This document shows positions 22,641-35,689 of a stretch of DNA of 64,000 nucleotides, piece by piece. Numbering within the stretch: position 1 is the stretch's first letter; every line of letters begins with the position of its first letter. Where the stretch lies: contig MNCI01007896.1 of NCBI GenBank assembly GCA_015680685.1, forward strand, positions 11,154 through 75,153. Direction: 5' to 3'. The notes below the pieces were generated by a model. The model did not search any database, was not told where the DNA came from, and saw only the letters and a program-made list of their open reading frames with translations. The stretch is from Gnetum montanum (Eukaryota > Streptophyta > Gnetopsida > Gnetales > Gnetaceae). The translations under genes were made by a program, and so were the position numbers.

Positions 22641-24095
22641 ATCTACAAGGTTTGGCAGCAGCATGGACGCAGAAAGATGGAACACAAAACACTCCAAACT
22701 TAAAAGCACTGTGCTAACATATCTGATCTTTGAAATTTGTAAAAGAAATACTAGAACTATTAAGGAAATGGCAAGAAGACTAAAAACTCTATGCTTGTTA
22801 GCAATAAGAAGTTGAAAAGAGGATGTGATATCTAAAATGGAATTAAACACAAGCACAACTCCAGTATAAGTTTTTCTTCACTGCCTACAAATCATTGGTA
22901 GCTACTCTTGGCTGGTATGAAAAATATAGCAAGCTTTCAACACAATGGATATTTAGTTGAGTATGTGTTACTATAGTTTGCATGGGAGACGACATAAACA
23001 AAAAAAAAGATCATCAACTAGAGGCTCAATGCACATCCTGTCAAAGTAGGGTCTAGGAATGTGATGGATAAGTGAAAGCCTATAACCTCTTTCAAGTGGC
23101 TATGCCCAGCCTTGAAACCAGATTTTACAACTTGAGAAACAAGCACCTTACCATCCCTCCAAGTGATAACATAAATACATTCTAAAAATGTTGCATCTAC
23201 TACAACCACTGCACAACAAGCTACGCTTACATTTTGAAGACACTGAAATGAGTTGCATATGTTCTTAGAAACCACTGTTCAAGCCACAGAGCATACAACA
23301 TGGAGTTGTAGCAGCCAATGGTGATTTCAGTATGGGGTCACAAATGCAAAAAATGAAATGACCATATGCAATGAAGAGGAGATATTAGAGGATTCAGAAG
23401 AAATCTAAGGCATTTGCACCTGAATCAGACTCTCCAACCCTTTCTCATCCAAAGATCAAAACTGGGAAGCTGGAAGTTGGCTCACACATATACATGAACT
23501 CACCTGATGCTCCTGCTGCAGCATACAGAAAAGGATTCTCAATTACACCTCTCAATTCTCAAAGCCTGCCATTATCATCAAAAATTCAAAGTCCTGAAAC
23601 AGGTCAAACTCTGGCAACTGAAGTTAAGTGAAGTAAAGAGGGCATGGGGCCTAAACGCTAAAACTCTGGCAGACACCACAAAGAGGTGAGGGTGAGGCCC
23701 AAAGCACATGGAAGCAGTATAACATGTTCTAATAAGACCGGGATGATGATTTTGTTCTAATGAGTCTGTGAAGAGTTATTTCAGCTTTGCAATGTTTTAA
23801 CTAGATTAGCTATATATTTATTATATATATCTAGATTTTGGTTGAGAGGATATTTTCTCTAGGCGTGTCCCAACAGGATCTTTTATGTATGTTCAAGAGT
23901 ATGGTAATGCTCAAGGCATATCTAGATTATAAATAGCAAAGAAATATATATTTTATGAAAAAATGAAGAATTATTTCTTTGTATACATTAAAATGAATGG
24001 GGACCCGGACCATGGAAAAAACCCTTCATCTGGAGGTTGATTTTGATATCCTAAGACTCGAAAAGTTGGTGTATATGAAATACCTGCAAATCCAG
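22641..24095. other. No gene called; possible host exon fragments
   Basis: On the plus strand an 80-codon open stretch at about 23388-23628 (APESDSPTLSHPKIKTGK, then SITPLNSQSLPLSS) has protein-like composition. On the minus strand 23275-23018 contains GKVLVSQVVKSGFKAGHSH. I recognise neither. They may be exon remnants of a host gene near the ILR1-like piece. Confidence 0.3.
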
Positions 24096-24500
24096 AGGGT
24101 TGCTTCTCGTGACACAAGTTGTTGAAGACTGATTACAGAAGCAGAAGCTGCCAGGATTGGATCAATAGCATGTTGTGGTATTGCTGCGTGCCCTCCCTTG
24201 CCAGTTATTACTGCCTTGAAGATCCTGCCAAGGAAGCCCCTGGTCTAGCTGCAAGAACACCAGTTGGAATATGACTGCTTACATGAATTGCAAAAATGGC
24301 TTCCACACCTTCCAGCGTACCATTCTCAATCATTTTCTTTGCTCCAGCACCACCTTCCTCTGCAGGTGGAAAATAAGGATAACAGTGCTCTACATCCATA
24401 AACAGAGACCAAGCATTAAATGCCATATAAATCATTAACAACTCCATAATATCTTGCTGGAATGACATCATGCTTCCTTTTGAAATTTTTTCACGATCCA
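24096..24500 (-). pseudogene. IAA-amino acid hydrolase (ILR1-like) exon block, frameshifted
   Basis: Enzymes of this M20 amidohydrolase family release free auxin from amino acid conjugates, usually in the ER. The minus-strand frame carries [37 protein letters not shown] and, after a frame change, [17 protein letters not shown] and [12 protein letters not shown]. These are family hallmarks, including the metal-binding Glu-Glu and the GKGGHAA motif. Three small frame changes (before PAEEGG, after SLAG, near VSRE) break the frame. The block ends at TTGCAG|GTATTTC near 24085, a plausible splice donor. Upstream and downstream exons were not found, so this is a gene fragment or pseudogene. Confidence 0.8.
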
Positions 24501-27500
24501 TGTTTTAAAATAAAGTATTTCAGTCTCACAATATCTTTGATGCCTACTTGGGAGCATATTTCCTATAAATATTTTACATCCTGATTAAGAATTTCATTTA
24601 GTTACATGATTCATTACTAAGAATTTCCAATTAAGTAGATAACTTTTTCATCTTCTTTTAGTCAAACAGGGAGATTGGGAAGGTCATACTAACCATCAAA
24701 TGGCTGCTGTACATTGTTAAAGTTGTGTGATACACAGCTACAAAGATTTGATCGAAGTTGTTAGGATGGGAACCCAACCATAATAAATAGAGAAATAGCT
24801 GCCAGCTCATTTACAAATATCATCATATGATTGTACTGCTTACTAACTTGATTAAGTGCTATAAATGCTAAAACATGCTTCATCATGCATGATGGTAACG
24901 ATTCAAATATTGCTGAATAGTGCGCATCAGATTATATCATAGAATCAATTTTATTAAATCATGAAAGTGTACGCTGAAAATGTTTATATTATTGATTTTT
25001 TATATCCATAAGTGCAAACGAGCAGATTGTTTTCTAAAAGAAAAAAACCTGTGTTCTTGTGTTCCTACCATCCCGACCTGTTCCCAAGAAAAGCCAGCAT
25101 TACAAACCTCATCTTGGAATGTGTTCCAGAGTTAAAAACATCACGAAAAATGCAACCGAACCTTTAATCAAGTTTTCTAAAACCAAATTCCGGGATAGTC
25201 ACTAAGGAATGCTTCAGGTACCATGGGTTTATTAAAAGAAAGGGCCATCACCCATAGCCTTGTATGAGGTCTTATCAAGTAGAAGCATATACTGAAACTG
25301 AATGTATTTAATCATGTTTACTGAGACCCTCTGGATCTGTTAGAGTACACAAATTCCAGATATTCCTTTTAGAGAATTTGTCCATAACTCATCACTAGCA
25401 CTGGAATTGAACATGTGATTTGGGGTTTTTATTTCAAAAGTCTTACTAATGCTTCAACCTGCTTCATGTAAAATAGTTGGTAGTTTAACTCTACATTAGC
25501 GGGAAATAATTTGCTCTGTAAAAATACCAATTTACAAAGTTCTTTTCAGTCTTCATTCTCCTCCTATAGAATGGCTTCATTCCTTAATTGAAGTGAATGG
25601 TAAAAGAAAACACAAGTAGCCAACCCCATATTGTTGGGATAAGGTTAGGACGACGACAATGATAATGGCTTCATTCATACAAAGGTAGCAATGGTAACTC
25701 CTGGGGAAAACTTTTCTTTTCAAGTTATTTGCTTGTACTATTCATCCAAAAAAGATAGCTGTATAATATTGTTCACCTTTAACCTTGGAACCACCTATCT
25801 CCATCATATTAGATTCTTTATCGACCAATAATTTCATTAGGATTCCATCATTACTTTAATGAATATTTTCAGTGGCATTAAAGGATTCTAGACTTTACCA
25901 ACGTAATTGTATGTAAAATATGTTTTACTTGAGCATATTTATTTCTAAAAGAATTAGCACATATAGCTATTTCACAAACTCTTAAATCCTTTTTTGGTAC
26001 GTCATTATTATGCATGTATGCATTCCAGTATCTACAGAAATAATTTGTAAGCACATCATAACTTCTGAAACTAAAACTAAATGTATTTCAATTACATTCA
26101 CTAAGACATCCTAAGTCTGTCAGACGAGCAATTTCAGAAATTTCTTTTTCTAGAATTTATCTATAACTTAGTTTTCCCACTGAAATTGAACCTGTAACTT
26201 GGGTTTTCCATGTTAAGAGTTATACCACTATGCTAACACCTCATAGTTCAATGTATTACCATCACTCCTGTTGCAAATTTAAGTTATCAAAGTTTATAAG
26301 ATCAAACAAATTTCTCAGCCTTAACTGATAAGATTGCAGAATATCAATTTTGGAGTAGGTAACAGAGACTATGCATTCGGTGAATGCAAAGATACAAGGT
26401 CATGGAAAATCAGGTGTAGTTGGGCTTTTAGAGTTATATGACTTCTATCCTACACATTACAAGTTTAATCCCAATGATTTATACCCAATGATTTATACCG
26501 ATACATAGAGATTCTATAAACAGATGGCTGCAAACTGAATTCTATCAAGCAGTTCCCTAAGGTCCCCACATACAAGTGGGAAAAAAACTCAGTTTTAATT
26601 TCATTGTTTTAATTTTTGAATTTACAAAGCTAATACTATGAAAGGCCACTGGCATATTTCATTAGTTTAACTATATATTTATAATATATATCTATAATCC
26701 AGATGAATATAATTTAGTGGTACAGAATTGGACCCTTCTGTATGTATGATTGGTAGTTGACCTCTAAGCCAAAATTAGAAAATATTCTCTGCATTATCTT
26801 TACAGATAGTATCATCATATATGCATAGGAAGAGATTGTTAAAATGATCTTTTTGAATTCAAGCTATGTGTTTCATACAAGAAGAAATATTCTTTCAAGT
26901 AAAACATGAAATTAAAGGCTTCTTGAAACAATCCAATGCATTTATACACTTATTAGCCTAGGTTTATCTGATTTTGTGGGAACTGTGCAACTGTGTTGTG
27001 AAAATATGCAAACAGATTGTTTATGATAAAATTGTGACATTTTATAAATATGGACATTAAAGTATGCTGGTAAACCAAAGACAACTTAACTTGAAAGTCC
27101 ATTAATAAACAATCCTACCTTTCAGATAAAAGTACCTGCTGTTACCTTATTCCAACAGGCCACAGCCTCACTATTCAGTAGAATTTGATGATATTATCAT
27201 AGCTGGATTACACCTTAGCATCAACTGGAACATGTAAAATCACCATGGCCCCAGTTTGCAATGGGCAAAAGTTAAACACAAGAACTACAAATTACCTGCA
27301 ACTTATTATTACCGATTCGTGTACAATACCAATCAACAGAAGCAGCTATATCATTGACAAAACCAATGAAATAACTATGCAAATTAAGCTGGAATTTGAA
27401 CAAGTCAATAAGAAAAAAGAAGGCAGGTTTAAATGCCCATTTTGTCAAGGAATGCCTATCAGTATTAAATATTTTGAGCAAACAGCTTGTAAATCTAATG

Positions 27501-27539
27501 CTTTCTTTGTATTAATAAATCTCCAGCAACATACAGGGA
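24501..27539. other. AT-rich DNA without a recognised gene
   Basis: No coding region is supported. The 102-codon frame at 27245-27553 has CPFCQG but no partner cysteines in a known pattern. A LINE-type 3' tail lies at 25615-25668. TATATA-rich tracts occur near 26670. Confidence 0.5.
25615..25668 (+). mobile_element. 3' tail of an RTE-type LINE or derived SINE
   Basis: The segment AGCCAACCCCATATTGTTGG followed by GATAAGGTTAGGACGACGAC resembles the conserved 3' end of plant RTE LINEs (CCGACCCCA...GGGATAAGGC plus a trinucleotide run). No RT sequence was seen upstream, so this is a strongly truncated copy. Confidence 0.5.
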
Positions 27540-28119
27540 GTAGAGGTGATTAAGAAATGTGCCTTGAGCACAAAAGAGAAGGATCAGGTGGTAAAGAAGA
27601 TGAGAACTGCTGTTGTTAAGCCTATTGATATCTACGACTCAAAGAAGGAGAAATTACAATCAGAGGTATTTAAGATGGTAAAGAGGCTAGGCAACTTATA
27701 AAAATTTATATTAGTTTTCTAGAGTTATTATTTTTGTATTTTGAGTATTTTTTTATTTTAATGTTAGTTTTAATCTTTGCTAATTGTATTAATGATTAAC
27801 AGTTGCTATAAAAGCTAAAAGAAAGAAGAAAAAGAGGCATTAGCCAAGGCAAAAAAGGAAAGGAAAAGAAGAAGAAAGAATAAATAAGATCTCAGAAAGA
27901 GGCAAAGAAGAAACAAGGAAAACCAAGAAATATCAAGCCCAATAAGAAGTTTAGGTAAGAGAAAAAGAGACAGTGGAAGCAGTAAAAAAGAGTAGAGAAT
28001 AATGCCTTGGCAAATGAACTCTTTGAGGAAGAGTTAGATTTTGATTTGGGAGAAAGAGGGAGAATCTTAGATCCTTTAGTATTTATGAGAGTATTACTCT
28101 TATAGAAGAGTATTTATGG
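27540..28119 (+). other. Purine-rich flank left of element C
   Basis: A/G-rich sequence that translates as Lys/Glu/Arg-rich segments (for example EKDQVVKKMRTAVVKPIDIY) with frame breaks. It may be a remnant of a charged host or element protein; no family is recognised. The last five bases before the LTR are tatgg. Confidence 0.3.
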
Positions 28120-28949
28120 TGTTCTCACATGTCAGCCATTAATGGAGCAAGTCTTAAGCTAGTTGAGCTAAATTATATAAATCACAAATGGCTCTTGATT
28201 TTAATATAGCTGTATATAAGAAAGGGACTCTATCTTAGCATAAATCAGGGCTTTGAATTAAAGGAATAGAAAGCTTAAGTCCTAATTGTAATTAAATTTT
28301 GAATTTTGATAGGCCCTATAGTATGGATGAAGCTTCAATACTTAAGTTCAACAACAGCCACTTTCTCGAAATAGCACTGGAGCCTGATTTATTGGATTTA
28401 CATTTCTGTGCAATTCTTGTGGTTTTCAAAAACCAATTACTTGCACAATGAAATTAAGATAAAATTTTTGCATTGTGTTCATGTGAAAAATGAGCCCGTA
28501 GTGGAGAAAGTTCCAAAGGATGTTTTAAGCAATCATGATCTAGTAAGATTGAACAATCCCACAATATTCCACTCTATCAATTATAAAAGCTTATGAAATT
28601 TCCAAGTAGTTCATGAAGCTACAACTTTAATTTAAAGTCAACATTGCATAGAGGATTAGATTAGCAACCTAAGATAGAGCTTATATGAATTTGTCCTAGC
28701 TTAAGAAAATGCTTTTTTTTTTATTTAAGTTTTTGAAAATTGATACAAAGAGCTTAGGCACTGATTTTATATCACAAAAGGGCTAGAATTAGAATGAATA
28801 GTTGAGCGCAAGAAGAAATCCTCATTTTAAGAAAAAGAAGGCTTGGTCTAAATCTAAAAATGGGTTTTATGAAGTGTGCTAGCCACATTAGCTCTAGAAT
28901 TAAAGCAAGAGAAAGGATTGAAACACGTCAACTTGTAGAGGAAGCTCAT

Positions 28950-31030
28950 AAAACCATAAACCAATTCTATGAAATGGTCATTCCATATCAGCTTATTGTG
29001 TGGTGCTAGATCTATATAGCTTTAAAGTAATTCTATAAAGAAGCTCTACCACATAAGCTCTTGAGTTAGCTTATGCATGTAGAACCCAAAATTAGTTCTA
29101 CAAAATAGCTTTACAAGCTACATCATCATTTACCATGTAAGCTTTGGGAAAAAGCATAGTCTGTAGAGCTCAAATTTAATTCTACAAACAAGAGCAAATT
29201 GGCTTTGCCAAGTTAGCTTTGAGAGAAATAATGGTGTTTGTAGAACTAAAATTCAGCCTCATTACCAAGCTTTACAAATCTGTTCAACTTCATCAACTTT
29301 TAAAAAAGATTCATAAAGCTGAAAAGTAATTTTATGAAGAACCTCTATCACATAAGCTTTATCAAGTTAGCTTATGTTTGTAGAGCCAAAAATCAGTTCT
29401 ACGAAAACACTCTACACGCTACATTGACTTTGCAGATCCACTCTACCATGTCACCTCTTTTGAAGAAAAGGTTTGTAGAACCAAAAAGAAATTTTACAAA
29501 TTCATTCTAGGTGCGACTTTAGCTTTACAAATCCACTCTACCACATTATCCTCCTTGTAGAGCTAGTTTATAGAGCTAGATTTTCATCCTACAAGCAAGT
29601 TCTACCACGTCGGCAATCTTCATGCCAGCTTGTAGAACTAGTTTGTGAGGTTGAAATTTAGCACTACAAAGCATATCTACCATGTTGGCTATATCTCATG
29701 GTAAAGAATTTGTAGATCCTAAAAGGAGCTTTACAAAATGGTTCTACCACATTAGTTTGTAAAGGATCCTTATAGAACTGAAAAAAGTTTATGAAATAGC
29801 TCTATCATGTCAACTTCATTAGCTTGTAGAGAAAGTTTGTAGACCTTAAAAGTGGTTCTACAAAGTCACTTTGCCATGTAGGCTCTATAGTTAGCTTATA
29901 TTTGTAAAGGTAAAATCTAGTTCCACAAACAAGCTCTACCATGTCAACTTATAGATGGAGTTCGTCAAACCAAATTTCTATTCCATGAGCAAGTGTCATA
30001 TTAGTTCTACCACATCAATGCTTGCCATGTCAACATCTTGATGGAGATTCTCAATTTCATAGCAAACTAAAAACTTCATTTTCTGTGTTACTAAAGTTCA
30101 GCATGCATTTCCATGTTAGCATGTAGAGGAAGCTCATAGAACTTAAAAAAATAGCTCTATGAGACAATTCTACCATGTTAGCCCAATGAACCAATTTGTG
30201 AAGCTACAATTCAACTCTATAAACAAGCTTATTTTTGGTTCTATCATGTCATCTTATGAAAGAGATTCATAGAACTTAAATTTGGTTCTAAAAAGAAGCT
30301 TTGTGAGCCATGTCATCATTTTCCCATGTTAGTTCATAAAGGAGGTTTGTAGAACTTAAATCTAGTTCTACAAAGAAGCTCTATCATGTCAACATCTGCT
30401 ACATCAGTTTACCCATATAGCTAGTTTGTAAAATCAAATTTCCATTCTAAAAACACAATCTTTCATGTCAGCATTCTAACATGTTAGCTTGTAGAACTAA
30501 TTCATAAAGTTAAAATTCATCTCTATGAACAAGCTTGTTTTCAGCTTTGCCACATAGGCTCCTAGGTTGGCTTATGCTTGTAGAATTGAAATTCAGTTCT
30601 ACGAAGAAGCTTTATAAGTCATGTCATCATATCAAAGAAATTTACAAGCTCATAAGAAGTAAAAGACTTCATCTACCATGTTAGCATATGCCACATCGAC
30701 ACCTAAATGAAGCTCATTTCCTCATCTAGAAAAAACATGTTTCATTTGCCATGTATTCATTTTGTCATATCGACTTGTAGATGAAGATCATAGAATCCCA
30801 TTTCAAATCTACAAGTGAGAGTGCAATGATTCTTCCATGTCAGCTTGTAAAGCTTATTTATGAAGCTAAAATGTTAGTCTATGAATAAGCCCACAATTAC
30901 TTCTTCCATGTCAAATCCTTCAATGAATTCTTCAAGGCTAAATTTGGATATACAAAAAGCAGCTCTTCCACATCAACTCCTTCCTGGAATGAATTTATGG
31001 AGCTAAAATATGATTCTACAAGAAAATTTT
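28950..31030 (+). repeat. Array of 23-bp hairpin repeats in the 5' LTR of C
   Basis: Dozens of diverged units combine an imperfect palindrome GTAGAAC-N9-GTTCTAC with a segment like AAGCTCTACCATGTCAGCTT. Clear 23-bp hairpins start at 29079, 29163, 29380, 29474, 30347 and 30577, all with 7-base arms and a 9-base loop. Spacing between units varies from about 50 to 110 bp. Confidence 0.8.
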
Positions 31031-31635
31031 AAAAGGACTCTACAAGCTAGCATTAGCACTAAAGCTATGTGAGGAAAGTAGCTACTTCAACAAATAGAGC
31101 CAAGAATTGAAGTTGAGCTAAGAGTAACATGAAGCCACCATCAAAGCTCAAAGCAGTGACTCCAAATGTACAAGCTCTATTTGGTAGATTCTCAACAAGG
31201 CACAAGACTCATTGATTTAACTAAAAGATAACAAAAATCCATTACTCCACTACAAACAGAGTTATGGTGGTTACTATGCTCATAAACGAAACTGCTAATG
31301 AGAAGCTTGAATTTGAACAAATTTGACCCAGCATAGGAGTTACTTTGATGGTTTTCAACAAATTTTATAATTGAATCAATTGTGGGAAGAGTATGCACTC
31401 AAATAATTATTAAAGAAGCTCAATAATTTTGAGCTAGAGGGATGGATCAAGCTTTTAAAGTTCTCAATGGTCATGGGATGTTAGTTCAATAGTTATCATT
31501 AGAGGGGCTACAAATTAAAAGAATGAGGAGAATTTATTAATAGAATGGTTATCCAATGCCTTGCAATTATATGAATAGGACATGAGTCAACTATAGCTTT
31601 TACTTTCAATAATGGTTGCAACTACCTAAGGTTGC

Positions 31636-31643
31636 TATATAAA
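31636..31643 (+). promoter_or_regulatory. TATA box of the 5' LTR of C
   Basis: TATATAAA follows the hairpin array. It is the best core promoter candidate for the element. Confidence 0.5.
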
Positions 31644-32904
31644 GCCTAGAGTAGTTTTGAAATTGGATCGTTAAGGTTGGAGGGAGAATACTAGAAGGTC
31701 TAAGAGTGATTTTCTGTATGATGGCATTCTAACTTTAGATTTGATTCAACTAATTTACTTCTATCCTATGAGTTGGTTCTTATTTTCCTGCTTTATCATA
31801 GTTTCTTAGCTAGTGGTGAAGATTGTGTTGTGCCTAGGATCTTCTTCTTGGAATTGTTTAAATTACTTGAATATCTCTATGTTTAGTAATTTTTGGCATT
31901 TATTGACTAATTCAAAATAGCCTTAGTATGTTACAATGTTTGCTCATGTCACTAGTAGCCTTATTTCAAATTTCTTGTTTAAACTAAAGGCTTTAACAAT
32001 TGTTGGTATTGTTAATTGATTCAAAATAAAATTAGTTTTCAAACTATTTACTCATGTCAATATTACCTTATTTCAATGTTTAAGATTCTATGCAATTCTA
32101 CTATTTTACTTTCCAAAATCCATTAAATTTTGGTCTATTTCCAATTTTCTTATGGAATTTACTCTCTAGGAAAGATTGGTAATAGATTTTGTAGAACTAT
32201 ACTTAAGAATTAGATGAAAGGCTAGTTTGCATAGGCAACTTATAATCTAGACTACATGGACTTGGTAGCTTTTATATAGCAAGAAATTTTGTTTAGTTAC
32301 ATAATAGAGTAGAGATGGCTAAATCTTCTAATAAAAGCTTTTTATCTATTTAAGTTTCAGTACACAATATTATGAAATTAGTACTTAATGATAGCTCAAA
32401 ATATATAGTTTTCTCTATAACCACTGAGTTTATTTGGAGGTATCTAAGCCTTGGTGTTTCTAGAGACCAACAAACACCTAAATGTGAGTTTAAAAGAACC
32501 CTTATTCTAGTGATTTTTATTGCAAGAAAGAGGATAATGTTAATGCTAAATAGAGATTTTACCCACTATAAATTCCTTGCAGCTAAGGAAGGATTAACAA
32601 AGTAGTGTGATCAAAAGTAGTCACTAATAGTTCTTCTTGGTGCTAGGAGGGTAAGAAATTAGTTATTACTCTATTCATGAGCAAACAACTTGACAACTCT
32701 AAGGAATTTTAAAGTGCAAATGAGTACTTTGATTATAAGACTAATTTTTCATCAGAGAAAGATAAGGAAAAGGTTTTTGAACAAAGGATAACTAGTGGAA
32801 TAAAAACTAGAAGGTCTAGAAAGTTGCCCCTTCTACATGGGTTACCACTCATTAAGATAAGATGAGGAAATCCTAGGTGTTCATCAATAATAAGGAATTT
32901 CAAC

Positions 32905-33846
32905 ATGGCAAATCCACCATCAGTAAATCTTTGGAAAGGTGGTACACTACTAAGACTTCAAAATAAGCATAATATACCTAAGTTACTTTACAAATATTTA
33001 TCTAAACCTTATATTCTAGGTAAATCTTATTTAGCTGAATAATATGTTCATTTGTTTAAGTTAGCTCTAGCACATGCAAATGTCCAACATCAAGACCAAG
33101 CTTGTAGGCTATTTGTAGCAAACTTAAAAGATATGGCTCAAATTTGGTATTCTATCTTATCAAAAAATAGTATCACTAGCTAGGATAACATGAAAAATCT
33201 ATTCATAGCCTAATTTGATAACCAAATCAACCAATAACAATTTTATTATGGATTAGTTCAAGCTATGTAAGGGCCTAAAGAATCAATTAGGGGATTTAAC
33301 ATAAAGTTCCAATGAATTTGTCGATTATTTCAAAGGTAATATAAGCCTTCAAAAGAAGTGCTTAGAGATAATTACTTAAATTCTATTAATCCAATCATTT
33401 TAATCTAGCTACGAAGGACTCCAAATTTGGCAACCTTGAATGATGTATTTAACCAGGTATTTTAGTTAGAAAAATAGTTCAATTTATCTACTAAAGAATT
33501 TATTTGAGTACCAAAAATTGAACAAAAAGTGTTAATATCTACCCAAAATTTAGCTCAGTTTAAATCATTACCTCCTAGGATTAACAAAAATTAAGATAAA
33601 GAAAATGAAAATTCTAAAGAATATTTTGAGAAAGATAAGCTAATGGAGGAATTGTCCAACAAGGTAGTAAATTTGGAAAAAGTGTTGGCTAAAGTTAAGA
33701 TAAAAGAGAAAAAGAAGCATAGGAAACATAGACATCAAGACATAAAATTAGTGGATTTTGAGGATGAAAGCAATCCAGCTATTTCTAATTTTCTCAAAAT
33801 TAAATTTGATAAGGAGTTATCTAGTATTCATTATGCTAGCAAATAA
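32905..33846 (+). pseudogene. gag: gag of element C
   Basis: Start at the ATG at 32905 (MANPPSVNLWKGGTL). The capsid-like helix set is visible: DQACRLFVANLKDMAQIWYS, then NSITS, GPKESIRGFNIKF near 33270-33315, and LATLNDVFNQVF near 33430. The C-terminal 33643-33846 frame is a Lys/Glu coiled coil followed by a basic run KEKKKHRKHRHQD. No zinc knuckle was seen. About a dozen stops, mostly at former Gln, Arg or Trp codons, break the frame. Confidence 0.75.
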
Positions 33847-34103
33847 TCTGACAATCATTTAAGTGACACTTCTTCTTTGTTAAATTCAAAGGAAGATTCA
33901 TCTTTAGATAAGAAATTCAATAACAACAATGGATCTAGATACAACCTAAGGTCAAAAGAAAAATTAACTACCTCAAGGCCTCCAAATGTCATTTTTGATT
34001 CTTCCACTTAGAGAAAGGCTTTGGAACCCAATGGTAAGGAAAATAGAAAAGAAAAAAAAAATGCAAAGGTTGACCACAATTCTCAAAATCCATTGTCAAA
34101 TAG

Positions 34104-34619
34104 ATGACTTATAGTGATGGAAAGTATGCCTTAATAGAGGATTTAAAGCATGTGAAAGAAAATGTTAGTGTGTATCAGATACTACAAATGAGAAGTCAAC
34201 AAAAGAAAATTTTAGATCTTGTCAAGGAAGAGAAGTATGTTGGAGAGTCTAAACCAAGCTCGTTAACAATAAAATATAAATTTCCCTATACTTTGGATAA
34301 AGAAGCTCCTCCATTCCTTCTTACAATAAAGTTGAATGGTTAATATTTGCATAATCTTTTGGGTGATTCAGGAGCTACTTCAACTATTATGTTGTTATCC
34401 ATTTGTAAGTAGTTAGGAGTATCACATGAACAATTCAATAAGAAGATTGTCCATGTAGATAAGAGTAAACTAAAAATTGAAGGACAACTATTAAATATTT
34501 TACTTAAAATTGCTTCAAAACCTCCCATTAGTAGCAAAACAACTATTCAAGTAGTTGATATTTTAGATTCATATAGTTTTCTATTAAGTCAAAGTTGGAT
34601 CAAAAACTTCTCTCAACAT
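34104..34619 (+). pseudogene. pro: Aspartic protease region of element C
   Basis: Around 34340-34380 the frame reads LHNLLGDSGATSTIML, a retropepsin active site of D-S-G-A type. It is followed by an LGV motif and a C-terminal SQSWIKN. The upstream part (34104-34330) is a linker. Frame changes and stops are present. It sits directly before the extra RNase H. Confidence 0.65.
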
Positions 34620-35291
34620 ATGTCAATGGATTACTCGCACATGTGGCTACCATGGAAGGAAGAGCCTAATCAAATATACATATATAAGAAGCCCTTAATG
34701 GTCAAGGACATTACTTTAGATGAAAAGAATAAATTCATCGAGACCAAGGATATTGATGAAGGAGTATGTTCACTTAGGAAAGTCCAAGTCCTAGAGAAAG
34801 AAGAAATTCAAAGCAAGGAAAATGGGGTACTGTATTTTGATGGATCTTGTAATTCAAAAGGGGCTAGGGTTGGAATAATATTGGTAAAAGATACATCTCC
34901 AAACACTTTTAGAGCTCTACATTTATCCTTCCCTTGTACAAACAATAAAGCTGAGTATGAAGCTCTATGTATTAGAATTAGAATGGCTTTAGAGCAAGGA
35001 ATTATAAGAAATATAATTAAAGGAGAATAAAAGCTTATTTATGAACAAGTTAAGGATGAATGTGTAGTAAAAAGGTCTTTCTTGAGGATATATAAACAAC
35101 TTTTCTGTGGTTCAGTAGACAAATTTGAGAAATATGAAATAAAGCATATATGTACAGAAGATATCCAATTAGCAGATGAGCTAGCTATAGCAACCTCAAC
35201 ATTGGATCCATCGAGGATTGAAAAATATAGAAGAGTCATAATTGAAATTAAAAATAAACCTTCAATCTCTAATAATATGGAGCACTTCTAG
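34620..35291 (+). pseudogene. Extra RNase H domain placed before RT in element C
   Basis: One reading frame covers an archaeal/plant-type RNase H: VLYFDGSCNSKGARVGIIL near 34825-34880 (first Asp), CTNNKAEYEAL near 34936 (Glu), then GE-stop-KLIYEQV at about 35020-35050, where a GDS motif is expected (third acidic residue changed to Glu and a stop at 35028). IKHICTED.QLADELA lies near 35140-35190 (last Asp in LADE). A linker of about 65 residues precedes it. In Tat elements the second RNase H sits between the first RNase H and integrase; here it lies upstream of RT. Decayed and presumably inactive. Confidence 0.75.
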
Positions 35292-35689
35292 ATGTTTGAA
35301 AATGATGATAAATTACTCAAATTCTTGAAGAATAAGGGAGAATTTGAAAATAAAATTATGTCTAAACAAGAAGTTGCATCAAAGCTTAAATAAAATTTTA
35401 TTCCCAAGAAGGTAGTTAAGTATGAGCATGAGTTCAAAGAAAAGCTACTTAAGGGGATAGATGTCCAAAATCTAGATGATCAAGCTTATGAAGCAATAAA
35501 TTTAGGATCTAAAAAAAGTTCAAAATGTTGAATATACAAAAGGAAGTAATCCAATTTTTAGATAGGAATAATTGTTATCCTTGCTAAAGGATAATCTAGA
35601 TAATTTAGTGTGGCCTTACAATGATCTTAGAACATTTAAATCTAATGTGATGACTCACAAAATTTCATTGGTCAAAGATTGCAAGGTGG

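Larger units (their letters stand above)
28120..31935 (+). repeat. 5' LTR of element C (3' limit approximate)
   Basis: The start is fixed by the match to 38549 (TGTT.T.ACAT...GCCAT.AATGG.GCAAG). The body matches 38549-41195 in order. U3 is about 3.5 kb and mostly consists of the hairpin array. A TATA box lies at 31636-31643. The end is uncertain (between about 31.7 and 32.3 kb) because the other copy is truncated and no clear primer-binding site was found. Confidence 0.75.

Noticed and set aside
27245-27553. 102-codon plus frame with CPFCQG, zinc-finger-like
   Set aside because: Only one CxxC pair, no further pattern and no homologous context.
28950-31030. CRISPR-like array of short palindromic repeats
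   Set aside because: Units are diverged, spacing is irregular, the DNA is plant nuclear, and the array is inside an LTR with a second copy at 39350-41195.
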